From NCBI GenBank assembly GCA_036567785.1, contig DATCTV010000034.1:290468-354467 (forward strand): a stretch of DNA of 64,000 nt. The letters are read 5' to 3'. This stretch comes from Desulfomonilia bacterium (GTDB lineage: Bacteria; Desulfobacterota; Desulfomonilia; UBA1062). Shown piece after piece: positions 1 to 9,487 of the stretch. The notes under the pieces are model-generated. The model did no database searches. It was not told the DNA's origin and saw nothing but the letters and a program-made list of their open reading frames with translations. Both the position numbers and the translations under genes were made by a program. Within the stretch, counting starts at the first letter, position 1. Every line of letters starts with the position of its first letter.

Positions 1-1408
1 TTGTCTCAACCCCTATAAACAGGGCCTCTTCGGTTATGTATCCTTTCATCTTTTTTTCGAAAATTCTCAATGCGAGCCTTATCTCTGAGACTATCCATCC
101 CGGAAGATATGCATGGTCGGAAGGATTGAGGCCGGGCATGAAAGAGGATTCAGGGAGCGTGGAGTCTTTCCTGTCTGCCAGAAAAGAGGTGATACGCTGC
201 GCAGGGGCATTGAAACCGCCACCGCCGGCCGAGAAGGCCCCCCTTTCAAGAAGACGCTGAAAATCGATGCCAGCAAGCGCATCACCCGGAATATCCTCAG
301 GCATTATGGTTACCACTATGGCGGCATTAGAAAAACTGCCGCATCTTTTAGAGTAACTCATGCCGTTTATGCAGAGCATACCTCTTTCCGATGAAGAATT
401 GATAACCTCTCCTCCCGGGCACATGCAGAAGGAATATGTTCCCCGGCCGGTTGATCTGTTGTTGAATGTGAGGACATATTCCGCTGCGGGAAGCACGCCT
501 TTGTCCGCGAAAGTGCCGTACTGTATGCGGTTGATGAGGGCCGCCGGATGTTCAGCCCTGAGCCCAGCTGCAAAACCTTTTTTCTCCAGGATGACACCGG
601 TATTCTTAAGCATTTCATATGTGTCGCGCGCGGAATGTCCGCAGGCAAGCACCACCGCGTCTGCCGTATATTCGTTGCCTGTTTGCGTAATAAGACCCGT
701 TGCCCGGGATTCATGAAGAATAAGAGAGCATGCCTTTTCGAAAAATTTTATCTGCGAACCCGAACTGAGAATGCATTGCCTGATGTTTTTTATTATGTCT
801 TTCAGCCTGTCCGTACCCAGGTGCGGCTTCTGTTCATAACGGATGCTTAAAGGGGCGCCCATTTCAATAAGCTTATCGAGCATCCAGTTGATTTCGGGCC
901 TGCGTATCCGGGTCGTAAGTTTGCCGTCCGAATATGTCCCGGCTCCGCCTTCTCCAAAGAGGACATTGCTTTCCTCATTGAGAACCCCGCCTTTTTTCAG
1001 GAGCTCGATATCCGCCATGCGTTCTTCTACGGGTTTACCTCGCTCAATTACAGTGACCGCCGCGCCCCGTTCAATGAGTCTGAGCGCACAAAATAGCCCT
1101 GCAGGTCCTGCTCCTACAATAATTACGTTAAGAGGTTTCAATAAGTTTCCGGCTGGTAAATAAACAGGGACTTCCATGGCAGGGCTTGTTCCGGGCATCT
1201 TAAGCAAATTCCCGGCGGCATTATCCGGGACATCCGCTTCTATCCTGTACCGCCATACGATTGCGGCCTTGTCGCGGGCATCAAGCGATTTTCTGAGAAC
1301 CTTGAACGGGGTGTTTACCGGCAGGCCGTAAAGGGCTGTGAGCTTTAAAGAAAGGTCTTCTTCTTTTTCAAATGGCGAAAGTTCGATGGAGTCAAAAACG
1401 AGTTTCAT
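1..1408 (-). CDS. FAD-dependent dehydrogenase, COG2509 type (3' end outside window)
   Basis: Predicted cytoplasmic flavoprotein of the uncharacterised FAD-dependent dehydrogenase family COG2509. About 469 codons are visible and the frame is still open at the window edge, so the C-terminus is missing; the family is usually a little over 500 residues. A dinucleotide-binding motif GAGPAG lies near residues 99-104, after a roughly 90-residue N-terminal domain, and is followed by an ERG acidic turn. Further on are GRGTYSFCMCPGG and a SFSNAAIVV segment, both typical of this family. The ATG overlaps the TGA of the acetyltransferase gene (ATGA), so it is the last visible gene of the kamA operon and probably translationally coupled. 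The substrate is unknown. Whether it belongs to the same pathway as the upstream genes is inferred only from position. Confidence 0.8.
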   Translation of the reverse strand, partial: MKLVFDSIELSPFEKEEDLSLKLTALYGLPVNTPFKVLRKSLDARDKAAIVWRYRIEADVPDNAAGNLLKMPGTSPAMEVPVYLPAGNLLKPLNVIIVGAGPAGLFCALRLIERGAAVTVIERGKPVEERMADIELLKKGGVLNEESNVLFGEGGAGTYSDGKLTTRIRRPEINWMLDKLIEMGAPLSIRYEQKPHLGTDRLKDIIKNIRQCILSSGSQIKFFEKACSLILHESRATGLITQTGNEYTADAVVLACGHSARDTYEMLKNTGVILEKKGFAAGLRAEHPAALINRIQYGTFADKGVLPAAEYVLTFNNRSTGRGTYSFCMCPGGEVINSSSERGMLCINGMSYSKRCGSFSNAAIVVTIMPEDIPGDALAGIDFQRLLERGAFSAGGGGFNAPAQRITSFLADRKDSTLPESSFMPGLNPSDHAYLPGWIVSEIRLALRIFEKKMKGYITEEALFIGVET

Positions 1409-1914
1409 TCCTGATCCGGTATAAGCGCCTTTACATAAATGATTTTTCCGTCTCCTGGCGTGTAGTAATCCTTGAGGAAGGCCTCTTTTTTGTAGCCGCA
1501 TCTCTTGTAGAACTTCTGAGTTGGCGCGTATTGGTCCCTTGCCGAGGTCTCGATATATATGCGTCTGCATCCCATTTTCGATGCGATTTGTTCAGTCTCA
1601 TAGAGGAGGAATTCCCCGATGCCTTTTCTCTGAAAATCGGGATGCACTGCTATCCAGTAAAGGTCGAAGCTGCCAAAGGTGCAGGGTATCTCGCCGAAGC
1701 ATGTATATCCTGCAACGCGGCCTGAAACATCTGCAAAAAGGAAGCTGTATCCGCTTTCCGCACCATATTTGAGTCTGTTAAGCGCAAGATCCACTCCGAT
1801 CTCTATTTCTTCTCGATAAAAAAAGCCTGTAGCAGTGAGGATATCATGAATCGATACGATATCCTCTTTGCAGATAACCTGCCTGAAAACAGGCTTGGTC
1901 AGTAATCCAGACAT
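1405..1914 (-). CDS. GNAT family N-acetyltransferase
   Basis: A 169-residue single-domain GNAT acetyltransferase, which would transfer an acyl group from acyl-CoA to an amine. The acetyl-CoA binding motif A is visible as FQRKGIGEFLL near residues 95-105, followed by a typical C-terminal FYKRCGYKKE segment. The ATG directly follows the stop codon of the upstream ATP-grasp gene and no Shine-Dalgarno sequence is visible, so translational coupling is likely. It lies in an operon with a lysine 2,3-aminomutase. In bacteria and archaea making N-epsilon-acetyl-beta-lysine, AblA (the aminomutase) pairs with the acetyltransferase AblB. This protein is shorter than AblB (about 270 residues), so equating the two would be speculative. 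The acceptor could be beta-lysine or a beta-lysine peptide made by the two ligases. Confidence 0.85.
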   Translation of the reverse strand: MSGLLTKPVFRQVICKEDIVSIHDILTATGFFYREEIEIGVDLALNRLKYGAESGYSFLFADVSGRVAGYTCFGEIPCTFGSFDLYWIAVHPDFQRKGIGEFLLYETEQIASKMGCRRIYIETSARDQYAPTQKFYKRCGYKKEAFLKDYYTPGDGKIIYVKALIPDQE

Positions 1915-2904
1915 TTAATGGCAGGCGGATGAAATTATCTGGCCGATTGTCTGGGCGTAACTCAGGCCTGTCTCCTGTGCTGCCGCAGCCAGTCCGCTCT
2001 CTGGCTGAAGGCATGGATTGGCGTTTATCTCAAGCACCCATGGCTTTCCAAAGATGTCCACCCTGAAATCAACCCTGGCATATCCTCTGAGGCTGAAGAT
2101 CTTCCAGCATTTGAGAGACATCTTTTTGAGTGCCTCGACAAGCTCTTCCTCGCCTTCGAGATTGAAGCTCCTTTTTGTAAGATCATATTCAGGCGTGTCC
2201 TCGGCCCATTTAGCCTTATAGTCCATGATGTTGAGCATGCCTTCGGTGTATAAGAAATGCATCTCGGCAGGTGGCATAACCTTTATGCCCTCCGGTGTAT
2301 CCATTATGGAGATATTGAATTCCCTTCCCTCTATGAACCTCTCGGCAAAGCAGGGTTTTTTAATCATTTCCGAACGCAGCCTGGTACGGTCCTCAAGGTC
2401 TTCCATGTTCACGGCGGTAATAACGGCCTCTGCGTCAAGACCCACGGAAGCGTCTTCAAAAACAGGTTTGATAATGTAGCGGTCCGGGAAAGGAAGCCGC
2501 ATGAAAGGCCTTTCTCCAGGGGTTATCCATGGGGCCGTGCATACTCCCCTCGCCAGGAGCATCTTTTTTGTCAGCACCTTGTTTGTCGTTATCATGATTG
2601 ATTCGGAAGAAGAACCGGTGAAAGGCACATCCCAGTACTCGAACATGGCGGGTGCCAGGTACGAAAGTCTGCATGAACCCAGGACGGATTCCACCAGATT
2701 GAAAATGCATAATGGATTGTCCTCTTTGATGATGCCCAGCATCTCGTCCGGCTTCATAAAAAATGGCCTTGTAACCGATTCCAGTCCCAGTTCGGAGATT
2801 GCCTTTGTAACCTCTTCCGCTGCCGAGAGAACTTCCTTTTCATCTTCCGGAGAATCATCCGTAACCGGGTTGTGGAAAATTGTAATTCTCTTTTTTTCGA
2901 TCAT
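1915..2904 (-). CDS. ATP-grasp ligase, D-alanine-D-alanine ligase-like (second of pair)
   Basis: A 329-residue protein with the fold signature of the D-Ala-D-Ala ligase family of ATP-grasp enzymes, which activate a carboxylate as acyl-phosphate and join it to an amine. Visible are a DVPFTGSSSESI segment, a RYIIKPVFEDASVG ATP-binding strand near residues 140-155, and the metal-binding end motif WVLEINANPCLQP near residues 290-302. The start overlaps the end of the other ligase gene by four bases (ATGA), with an AGAGGA sequence inside that gene. True cell-wall Ddl genes normally sit with mur/fts genes. A tandem pair behind a radical-SAM aminomutase and before a GNAT points to an amino-acid-derived small molecule or modified peptide. 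The substrates cannot be read from sequence. Confidence 0.85.
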   Translation of the reverse strand: MIEKKRITIFHNPVTDDSPEDEKEVLSAAEEVTKAISELGLESVTRPFFMKPDEMLGIIKEDNPLCIFNLVESVLGSCRLSYLAPAMFEYWDVPFTGSSSESIMITTNKVLTKKMLLARGVCTAPWITPGERPFMRLPFPDRYIIKPVFEDASVGLDAEAVITAVNMEDLEDRTRLRSEMIKKPCFAERFIEGREFNISIMDTPEGIKVMPPAEMHFLYTEGMLNIMDYKAKWAEDTPEYDLTKRSFNLEGEEELVEALKKMSLKCWKIFSLRGYARVDFRVDIFGKPWVLEINANPCLQPESGLAAAAQETGLSYAQTIGQIISSACH

Positions 2905-3881
2905 ACCGACATCCTCTTTTGAGCTGATTTCATTATTTCATCAATTATGGCTTCATAACTTATGGCATTGAGTCTTGCTATTATAGGGAGATCAGAATGT
3001 ATGGGATTGAGCCCTGCAAGAGGGTTCACCTCCATAAAATTAAGTATCCCCTTGTCATCCATGCGCATATCTATCCTGCCTGCGTCCCGGCAGCCCAGGC
3101 TTTTCCAAACCGCCAGGGCCATCTCTGAACATGAGTCAAGAACTTCTTTCTCGGGGATGCAGTAGTCTATAATCTGCTCATAATTGCTTTTGTTGTAATA
3201 GGAATAAATCAACTCTTCTCTGGCGCCTTTCTTCAGAAGGACTTCCATTGCCCCGACACAGCGGGAATCTTCTCCGGTGCCTGTGATGCCAACTGTAAAT
3301 TCCCTTCCGGGAAGGTATGTTTCGACAAGAAGAGGCTGCTTATAGGCGGCAAGCAGCCTGGGAACGGTGGCTTTCAAACCTTCGGGACTATCGATCTTGG
3401 AACTCCCGTCAATGCCCTTTCCAGTACCTTCACAAGCGGGTTTGATGAAAAGAGGGTAGGAAAGCTCGATGGCTTCGAGTCTCCGCTCGTCTTCGATGAT
3501 TTCAAAATCCGCAGTCGCAATCCCGTGATTCCTGACGATTGATTTGGTGATACCTTTGTGCAGGCATAAAGAAAGCACCAGCGGATCGGAAAACGTATAA
3601 GGGATGCGGTATTCATCAAGCAGCGCCGGTACAAGGGACTCGCGGCCGGTTCCGTACATGCCTTCCGCGATATTGAATACCATGTCCCATGTTTTCCCTG
3701 AAGCAAGTTTCTTTATAAGCTGTTTTGAATTTCCAATGCGTTCGGTTTCATATCCCAGCGAGAGCAGGGATTTCTCAATGGCTTCTATGGTTTCTATACT
3801 GTCAAACTCGGCTGTTTCTTCTTTGGAAAAACCTTCTTTCAGGTAATCGTCTTTCAGGTCGTATGTCAGTCCGATCAGCAT
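2901..3881 (-). CDS. ATP-grasp ligase, D-alanine-D-alanine ligase-like (first of pair)
   Basis: A 326-residue ATP-grasp protein of the Ddl family. It carries the FNIAEGMYGTGRES segment near residues 70-83, matching the Ddl region that contacts the first substrate, an ATP-binding YPLFIKPACEGTGKGI stretch, and the metal-ligand motif FMEVNPLAGLNP near residues 288-300. It is clearly related to but divergent from the neighbouring ATP-grasp protein, so the pair could perform two successive ligations or form a heteromer. It begins 13 bp after the kamA stop codon. No good Shine-Dalgarno is visible, which suggests coupling to kamA translation. The product is unknown; beta-lysine made by the neighbouring enzyme is a reasonable candidate substrate. 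Confidence 0.85.
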   Translation of the reverse strand: MLIGLTYDLKDDYLKEGFSKEETAEFDSIETIEAIEKSLLSLGYETERIGNSKQLIKKLASGKTWDMVFNIAEGMYGTGRESLVPALLDEYRIPYTFSDPLVLSLCLHKGITKSIVRNHGIATADFEIIEDERRLEAIELSYPLFIKPACEGTGKGIDGSSKIDSPEGLKATVPRLLAAYKQPLLVETYLPGREFTVGITGTGEDSRCVGAMEVLLKKGAREELIYSYYNKSNYEQIIDYCIPEKEVLDSCSEMALAVWKSLGCRDAGRIDMRMDDKGILNFMEVNPLAGLNPIHSDLPIIARLNAISYEAIIDEIMKSAQKRMSV

Positions 3882-3894
3882 CAGCTGGATGGCC

Positions 3895-5175
3895 CTAGTT
3901 GTTGTCCGGGTATCTGATAAGGCGGCCTTCGTAGTTGCTTAACAGGAGGTCGCTGCCCACGTTTCCCAGACAGTGCTGAGGAAGAATGGCTATTTTCCCG
4001 CCGCCGCCCGGCGCATCGATGACATAATGCGGTACGGCGTATCCCGATGTGTGACCCCTCAGGCTTTCGATCATTTCAAGACCCTTTCCGACAGGAGTTC
4101 TGAAATGCGAAGAACCGAGTATGGGATCGCACTGATACAGATAATAAGGCCTCACCCGTATTTTAAGCAGGCCTGTAAAGAGCTTTTTGAGCGTCTCGGC
4201 ATCGTCGTTGATGCCCTTGAGCAGTACGGTCTGGCTTCCCATGGGCACTCCGGCATCTGCAAGAAGTCCGCAGGCGGCGCTGGTTTCCGGGGTCAGTTCG
4301 TCCGGATGTGTGAAGTGTATGCTCATCCACAAAGGCTGATGTTTGCGCAGGATCCTTATAAGCCGGGATGTGATGCGGTATGGAAGCACGACAGGCACCT
4401 TCGTTCCGATGCGGATTATTTCAACATGAGGGATGGCCCTGATTCTGGAAATAAGATAATCAAGGTCGGCGCTGGGCAGGGTAAGCGGGTCTCCTCCCGA
4501 GAGCAGAACATCGCGCACCTGTTTTGTTGATTCGATATATTCTATTGCTTTTTCCCACTGCAGCCTGCTCACCCTGAATCTGTTGTTGCCGACCATGCGG
4601 GAGCGCGTGCAGTAGCGGCAGTATGTCGAACAGAAGCCGGTGGTCAGGAAAAGAACCCTGTCCGGATAGCGGTGAACGATCCCCGGAACCGGGCTCTGAT
4701 GGTCTTCTCCAAGAGGGTCTTTTTCCTCTCCGATGCTTCTGATGAATTCATTGTCAACAGGTATTACTGAACGCCTGACAGGCTGTAGCGGGTTGAACTG
4801 GTCGATGAGGCTCATGTAATAAGGCGTGATCCTTACCGGCAGACATGTGTTGTCGGGTCTGTTAAGCGCCGCCTCTTCTTTGGGAGACAGTTTTATTAAT
4901 CTCTGCAGATCGCTAGCTTTTAACAGACTGTTCTGAAGCTGCCATTTCCAGTTTGACCAGTCGGAAAGACTCACATGCGGATAAAATTCATGAAGGAATT
5001 CTCTAGTGGAATTGCTCGCGGGTATAAGGCCTGAAAAAGGCCTTTTAAAACCGGTAATCGATAAAACGGGCTCGGCCGCTGTCAGGGACGGAGGCTCTTC
5101 AGGTATTTCGGTTGCAAGGGGTGGGGGCTCTTCTGATGTTATCACCAGATCGGTTACCAAACTCGGTTTCGCCAT
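3895..5175 (-). CDS. kamA: lysine 2,3-aminomutase (KamA family radical SAM enzyme)
   Basis: A 426-residue radical SAM/PLP enzyme that should isomerise L-lysine to L-beta-lysine. The radical-SAM cluster motif is FCSTYCRYC (Cys182, 186, 189). SGGDP follows near residue 227, and the PLP lysine is in DAPGGGGK (Lys394). In the clostridial enzyme, Asp293 and Asp330 bind the epsilon-amino group of lysine and Lys337 holds PLP. The equivalents here are Asp350, Asp387 and Lys394, with exactly the same spacing (37 and 7). Glutamate 2,3-aminomutase replaces these aspartates with Lys and Asn, so lysine is the better substrate call. The first 45 residues form an extra Pro/Glu-rich extension with repeated EEPP. 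A perfect AAGGAGG precedes the ATG. It is first in a five-gene operon. Confidence 0.9.
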   Translation of the reverse strand: MAKPSLVTDLVITSEEPPPLATEIPEEPPSLTAAEPVLSITGFKRPFSGLIPASNSTREFLHEFYPHVSLSDWSNWKWQLQNSLLKASDLQRLIKLSPKEEAALNRPDNTCLPVRITPYYMSLIDQFNPLQPVRRSVIPVDNEFIRSIGEEKDPLGEDHQSPVPGIVHRYPDRVLFLTTGFCSTYCRYCTRSRMVGNNRFRVSRLQWEKAIEYIESTKQVRDVLLSGGDPLTLPSADLDYLISRIRAIPHVEIIRIGTKVPVVLPYRITSRLIRILRKHQPLWMSIHFTHPDELTPETSAACGLLADAGVPMGSQTVLLKGINDDAETLKKLFTGLLKIRVRPYYLYQCDPILGSSHFRTPVGKGLEMIESLRGHTSGYAVPHYVIDAPGGGGKIAILPQHCLGNVGSDLLLSNYEGRLIRYPDNN

Positions 5176-5428
5176 TGTACATCCTCCTTACTCCGTTTTA
5201 TCGGTGCCGCTTAAAAAAAACTTAATAAAAAAATACTGTAATATGCCCAAAAACTGCGTCAGCAGGCCGTTCCGAGTTGTATCTATACTTCGCATATAGA
5301 GAACAAAAAAATTATTTGTCAATGTTTTTATGAGAAAAAAATCATCTTATTTTTGTGCATAGATTGCGACTCTGGACGAAACCTGAAAATTGTGTGTAAA
5401 TAGGCTATATTCAACAACCGGAGGAGAT
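5176..5428. promoter_or_regulatory. divergent AT-rich intergenic region between kamA and leuS
   Basis: This 253-bp spacer separates two divergent transcription units and must hold both promoters. It is markedly AT-rich, with A-tracts at about 5209-5236 and 5307-5345. No unambiguous pair of -35/-10 boxes stands out. The leuS Shine-Dalgarno GGAGGAG is at 5420-5426 and the kamA one (AAGGAGG on the minus strand) is just above position 5180. Confidence 0.5.
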
Positions 5429-7900
5429 ATGTTTTCAGATTACAAACCAGGCGAAATCGAGGAAAAATGGCAGGAGATATGGGAGAAAAAAGATCTGTTC
5501 AGCGTTCAACCTGACAGCAAAAAAACGAAATACTACCTGCTGGAAATGTTTCCTTATCCGTCCGGCCGCATACATATGGGGCATGTAAGAAACTACTCCA
5601 TCGGAGATGTGGTTGCGCGCTTCAAACACATGACCGGATATAACGTTCTTCATCCCATGGGATGGGACGCATTCGGAATGCCTGCGGAGAATGCGGCCAT
5701 AGCAAGCGGAGTTCATCCGAAGAAGTGGACTTATGAAAACATTGCAAACATGAAAAAGCAGCTTAAACGCATGGGATACAGCTATGACTGGAACCGTGAA
5801 GTGACTACCTGTGCGCCTGAATATTACAAATGGGAGCAGCTCTTTTTTGTTAAGATGTTCGAAAAAGGGCTTGTTTACAGAAAGCGGGGGTTTCTCAACT
5901 GGTGCGAAAAGTGCAATACCGTGCTCGCGAACGAACAGGTCGAAGACGGTGCATGCTGGAGATGCGCCACGCAGGTAATCCTTAAAGAGCATGATCAGTG
6001 GTTTTTCCGTATCACCAAATACGCGCAGGAACTGCTCGACAATATTGAAAAACTGAAAGAAGGCTGGCCCGAGCGCGTTCTCGTAATGCAGAAAAACTGG
6101 ATAGGACGCAGCGTCGGTTCGATGATAAAATTCAAGATAGACGGCAGTGAAGAAGATATAGAAGTTTTCACTACAAGACCTGATACGCTTTTCGGTGCAA
6201 CGTTCATGAGCATAGCACCCGAGCATCCTCTGGCAAAGAGCCTTTCAAAGGGAACTGCGCAGGAAAATGCGGTGAACGCCTTTATCGAGAAAACCCTCAA
6301 GGAAGACAAGATAACCCGCACCTCGGATTCATATGATAAGGAAGGCGTCTTTACAGGCGCATACTGCATCAATCCGGTTACCGGCTACAGGATGCCGGTT
6401 TATGTCGCCAACTTTGTTTTGTACGACTACGGTACGGGCGCTGTCATGGCGGTACCGTCTCATGACCAGCGCGACTTCGAATTTGCAAAAAAGTACGGAC
6501 CGGAAATCATCGTCGTGATCCAGCCAGAAGGCGAAAAGCTGGATGCAGCAGAGATGACATGCGCCTATGAGGGGGAAGGAAGGCTCATAAATTCGGGCCG
6601 GTTCAACGGCATGAAAAACAAAGAGGCAATGGGCGCCATCAATTCATATCTCGAAGAACTTGGACGCGGCAATGCCACCATCAATTTCAAGCTCAGGGAC
6701 TGGGGCATTTCCCGCCAGCGATACTGGGGTGCCCCGATACCGATCATCCATTGCGAAAAGTGCGGGATGGTGCCGGTCAACATCAGCGATCTTCCGGTAA
6801 TTCTGCCTGAGAATGTCGATATAACAGGAGCCGGTGACTCGCCTATATCAAGGGTGCCTGAGTTTGTTAATGTATCGTGTCCCAAATGTGGCGGGCCTGC
6901 GAAAAGAGATACGGACACCCTGGACACGTTTGTCGAGTCAAGCTGGTACTTCATGCGCTATGCCGCAAAGGCATCCGGAGAGCAGCCCTTCGAGCCGGAA
7001 GAGCTTTCCTATTGGATGCCGGTCGACCAGTATATAGGAGGCATTGAGCATGCCATACTTCATCTGCTTTATTCACGCTTCTACACAATGGTGCTTAGAG
7101 ACCTGGGATATACAAATTTGAGTGAACCGTTCGAAAAACTGCTTACGCAGGGAATGGTCATAAAGGACGGGGCAAAGATGTCCAAATCAAAGGGCAATGT
7201 AGTGGACCCCGAAGACATGATAAAAAAATACGGGGCTGATGCAACCAGGCTCTTCACCCTTTTTGCCGCGCCTCCGGAAAAGGATATGGACTGGAGCGAC
7301 AAGGGCATCGAAGGCAGTTACCGCTTCCTTATGAGGCTGTGGAGGCTTGTGCAGGACGTCAAGGATATTCCGTCAGGTACGGGCACGATTCCGCATTCCA
7401 TGGAAGAGATATGGCGCAAGACGCATCAGACCATCAGGAAAGTCACCGAGGATATAGACAAGCGATTCCGCTTCAATACGGCAATTGCAGCCATGATGGA
7501 GCTTATAAACGATATTTACAGGGTTCGTGAAACAGTGCCAGTGAATGAACAGTGGATTATCAGAAAGTCGACGGAATACCTGCTCATCCTGCTTTCACCT
7601 TTTGTCCCGCACATCGCCGATGAACTGTGGCAGGTCCTCGGTAACGATGGGGAACTGTACAACATGCCATGGCCGGAATATGATGAGGAATGGGCCAGGG
7701 AATCGGAACTCGTCATTGCCGTACAGATCAACGGAAAACTGAGGGGAACTGTAAACATACCGGCCGGTTCGGATCAGTCCGTCATTGAGGATGCCGCATA
7801 TGCCGATCCGAAAATCGCCAAAAACATGGAAGGAATGCAGAAGGTAAAAGTAATTTATGTCAAGGATAAGATACTTAATATTATTGTTAAGCCTGGTTAG
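5429..7900 (+). CDS. leuS: leucine--tRNA ligase
   Basis: Class I leucyl-tRNA synthetase of 823 residues, which charges tRNA-Leu in the cytoplasm. The HIGH-type motif is HMGH (residues 49-52) and the KMSKS motif is KMSKSKG (about residue 583). The editing domain lies between them, with [12 protein letters not shown] as its threonine-rich signature. Zinc-type Cys pairs (CEKC near the start of the inserted domains, CPKCGG further on) and a C-terminal tRNA-binding domain ending in VKVIYV are also visible. The ATG at 5429 is preferred over one 39 bases upstream because GGAGGAG lies just before it and the family N-terminus begins here. The gene overlaps lptE by 44 bases in the conserved order leuS-lptE-holA. 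Confidence 0.97.
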   Translation: MFSDYKPGEIEEKWQEIWEKKDLFSVQPDSKKTKYYLLEMFPYPSGRIHMGHVRNYSIGDVVARFKHMTGYNVLHPMGWDAFGMPAENAAIASGVHPKKWTYENIANMKKQLKRMGYSYDWNREVTTCAPEYYKWEQLFFVKMFEKGLVYRKRGFLNWCEKCNTVLANEQVEDGACWRCATQVILKEHDQWFFRITKYAQELLDNIEKLKEGWPERVLVMQKNWIGRSVGSMIKFKIDGSEEDIEVFTTRPDTLFGATFMSIAPEHPLAKSLSKGTAQENAVNAFIEKTLKEDKITRTSDSYDKEGVFTGAYCINPVTGYRMPVYVANFVLYDYGTGAVMAVPSHDQRDFEFAKKYGPEIIVVIQPEGEKLDAAEMTCAYEGEGRLINSGRFNGMKNKEAMGAINSYLEELGRGNATINFKLRDWGISRQRYWGAPIPIIHCEKCGMVPVNISDLPVILPENVDITGAGDSPISRVPEFVNVSCPKCGGPAKRDTDTLDTFVESSWYFMRYAAKASGEQPFEPEELSYWMPVDQYIGGIEHAILHLLYSRFYTMVLRDLGYTNLSEPFEKLLTQGMVIKDGAKMSKSKGNVVDPEDMIKKYGADATRLFTLFAAPPEKDMDWSDKGIEGSYRFLMRLWRLVQDVKDIPSGTGTIPHSMEEIWRKTHQTIRKVTEDIDKRFRFNTAIAAMMELINDIYRVRETVPVNEQWIIRKSTEYLLILLSPFVPHIADELWQVLGNDGELYNMPWPEYDEEWARESELVIAVQINGKLRGTVNIPAGSDQSVIEDAAYADPKIAKNMEGMQKVKVIYVKDKILNIIVKPG

Positions 7901-8333
7901 CATACTGGCAGCATGCGGATATTCCTTTGTCCTCAAAGGCGGGGGAAACCTGGGGCCTGTCAACCTTTATTCGTGCACCAACCAGACGCCCCTCAGAAGC
8001 GCCGGCATTATACTTGATGAACAAATGGAAAACGTCCTTGCCTCATACGGTCTTTATTCAACCGACAAGGACAAACCCAACCTCAAGTGTACAGTCCTCT
8101 CCGCCTCTACATCACAGATTACGGCAAACATGATCGGCACTTCCAATCTGTACAGGCTTACAGTGACGGTGAGGGCAGAGGTCTTTGACGACAAGGACAA
8201 GAAGATATGGCAGGGCGATTTTACCGATGATGGTGAATACAGCACCGGCGGCCAGGAAGAGGATGGACTCAATACGGCCTTCAACAAGATAGCCAACCGC
8301 ATCGCACAGAACCTGTCCGCGGTAAAAATCTGA
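7857..8333 (+). CDS. lptE: LPS-assembly lipoprotein LptE
   Basis: A 158-residue outer-membrane lipoprotein expected to plug the LptD barrel during lipopolysaccharide insertion. The N-terminus is a lipoprotein signal peptide ending in the lipobox ILAAC, with Cys20 as the lipidated residue, followed by GYSF, the usual start of mature LptE. Sequence conservation in this family is low, so the call also rests on the leuS-lptE-holA order, which is common in proteobacteria. The start codon lies inside the end of leuS, giving a 44-base overlap in another frame, and the holA ATG follows one base after the stop. It implies a Gram-negative, LPS-bearing cell. Confidence 0.88.
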   Translation: MSRIRYLILLLSLVSILAACGYSFVLKGGGNLGPVNLYSCTNQTPLRSAGIILDEQMENVLASYGLYSTDKDKPNLKCTVLSASTSQITANMIGTSNLYRLTVTVRAEVFDDKDKKIWQGDFTDDGEYSTGGQEEDGLNTAFNKIANRIAQNLSAVKI

Positions 8334-8334
8334 T

Positions 8335-9294
8335 ATGCCGGAACAGGGAAAGGTGTATCTCTTTACCGGGGAGGAGACCTTCCTCATGGAAGAAGCCATA
8401 AAAACCATGAGAAACTCTCTCGGTGAAGATGCCCTTATGAATTTCTATTCCTTCGCCCCGGATGACACAGGGGCCATAGACAAAGCCCTTGAACTTCTGA
8501 ATACAATCCCCTTCTTTGATGACAGGCGCCTTGTAGTGATCAGAAACATTCACAAGTTTGATGCAAAGTCTTTTGAAAAAATTGCCAGATATGTGAACAA
8601 TCCAAGCGACACCGCCACACTGGTGTTGACGATGGAAGGTCAGAAACCCTGGAAAGAAAAAGAAAAAAAACCATGGGAAGAAAAATACAAGGCGCTTTCC
8701 GAAAAGGCAAAAAAACAGGCATTCAATGAGATGAAAGAGGGCCAGATGATCTCCTGGATAACGGCAAGGGCAAAATCAATGGACAAGGAAATCGAGCCGG
8801 AAGCCGCCAATCTGTTGAGAGAGGCCCTGCTGTCCCAGTCGTGGCAGATAGCAACCGAACTGGAGAAGCTGTGTCTTTATGCGGGAAAAAGAACAAAGAT
8901 CACCATGGAAGACGTCAAGACCCTTGTTTTAAAAACATATGACGATACGGTCTTCAAACTTTCAGACGCACTGTTTGACAGAAAGGCCGAGGTGCTTTTG
9001 AGAATCAGGGAAATCGAGGCCGCCGGGATCAATGAGCTTGAGGTGATCGCCTCATTGCAGAATCAGGCCATCGATCATTTTCAGGTGCTTTACGCCCCGT
9101 CCGCAAAGAGAAGGAACCTGCATTCGTTCGTCGAAGGTAAAATTGCAGCCCGCAGGAAACTATGGAAGGCCAGGGAGCTGAACGATCTTATTAACGCCTT
9201 TGCCGGTGTGGAGCGCGGGATCAAAACAGGCAGATGTCTGTCTGCTTTTTCCGAGATTACGGAAATAGCGGCGCGGTATATAAAGACAAACTGA
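8335..9294 (+). CDS. holA: DNA polymerase III subunit delta
   Basis: A 319-residue delta subunit of the DNA polymerase III clamp loader, which opens the beta sliding clamp. The N-terminal domain begins with YLFTGEETFLMEEAI, the degenerate P-loop-like region of HolA. The middle contains the family pattern LVLTMEGQKPWK and an LLREAL...QIATELEKLCLYAG segment near residues 162-186, and the C-terminus holds the helical collar domain. Length is close to the usual 330-340. It starts one base after lptE, with no independent ribosome site, and is the last gene of the operon. The following 193 bp to the acyl-CoA dehydrogenase hold no ORF. Confidence 0.92.
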   Translation: MPEQGKVYLFTGEETFLMEEAIKTMRNSLGEDALMNFYSFAPDDTGAIDKALELLNTIPFFDDRRLVVIRNIHKFDAKSFEKIARYVNNPSDTATLVLTMEGQKPWKEKEKKPWEEKYKALSEKAKKQAFNEMKEGQMISWITARAKSMDKEIEPEAANLLREALLSQSWQIATELEKLCLYAGKRTKITMEDVKTLVLKTYDDTVFKLSDALFDRKAEVLLRIREIEAAGINELEVIASLQNQAIDHFQVLYAPSAKRRNLHSFVEGKIAARRKLWKARELNDLINAFAGVERGIKTGRCLSAFSEITEIAARYIKTN

Positions 9295-9487
9295 TAACAG
9301 ATGATGATGTTAAGAATACTGTCTGGAAAAGTGGCGCTTAATACGGGGCCGACGAAAAACAGACAGGACGCTCCTTGAAAACGGGTTCTGTCCACTCAAC
9401 AATGCGGTTGCGCTGAGAACGAGTCTATAATAAAAGATATTTGTTTATCTTTATTTAAAAAAGCAAAAAACAATTTCAGGAGGCATT

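Noticed and set aside
3895-5175. Glutamate 2,3-aminomutase or EpmB as the identity of the KamA-family protein
   Set aside because: Both lysine-binding aspartates are present at exact spacing, unlike glutamate 2,3-aminomutase, and the length (426) exceeds that of EpmB (about 340). No efp, epmA or lysS gene is adjacent.
5435-6226. 263-codon ORF on the minus strand inside leuS
   Set aside because: It lies wholly antisense to a complete leucyl-tRNA synthetase, and its translation has no family pattern and is rich in Phe, His and Cys as expected for a shadow frame.
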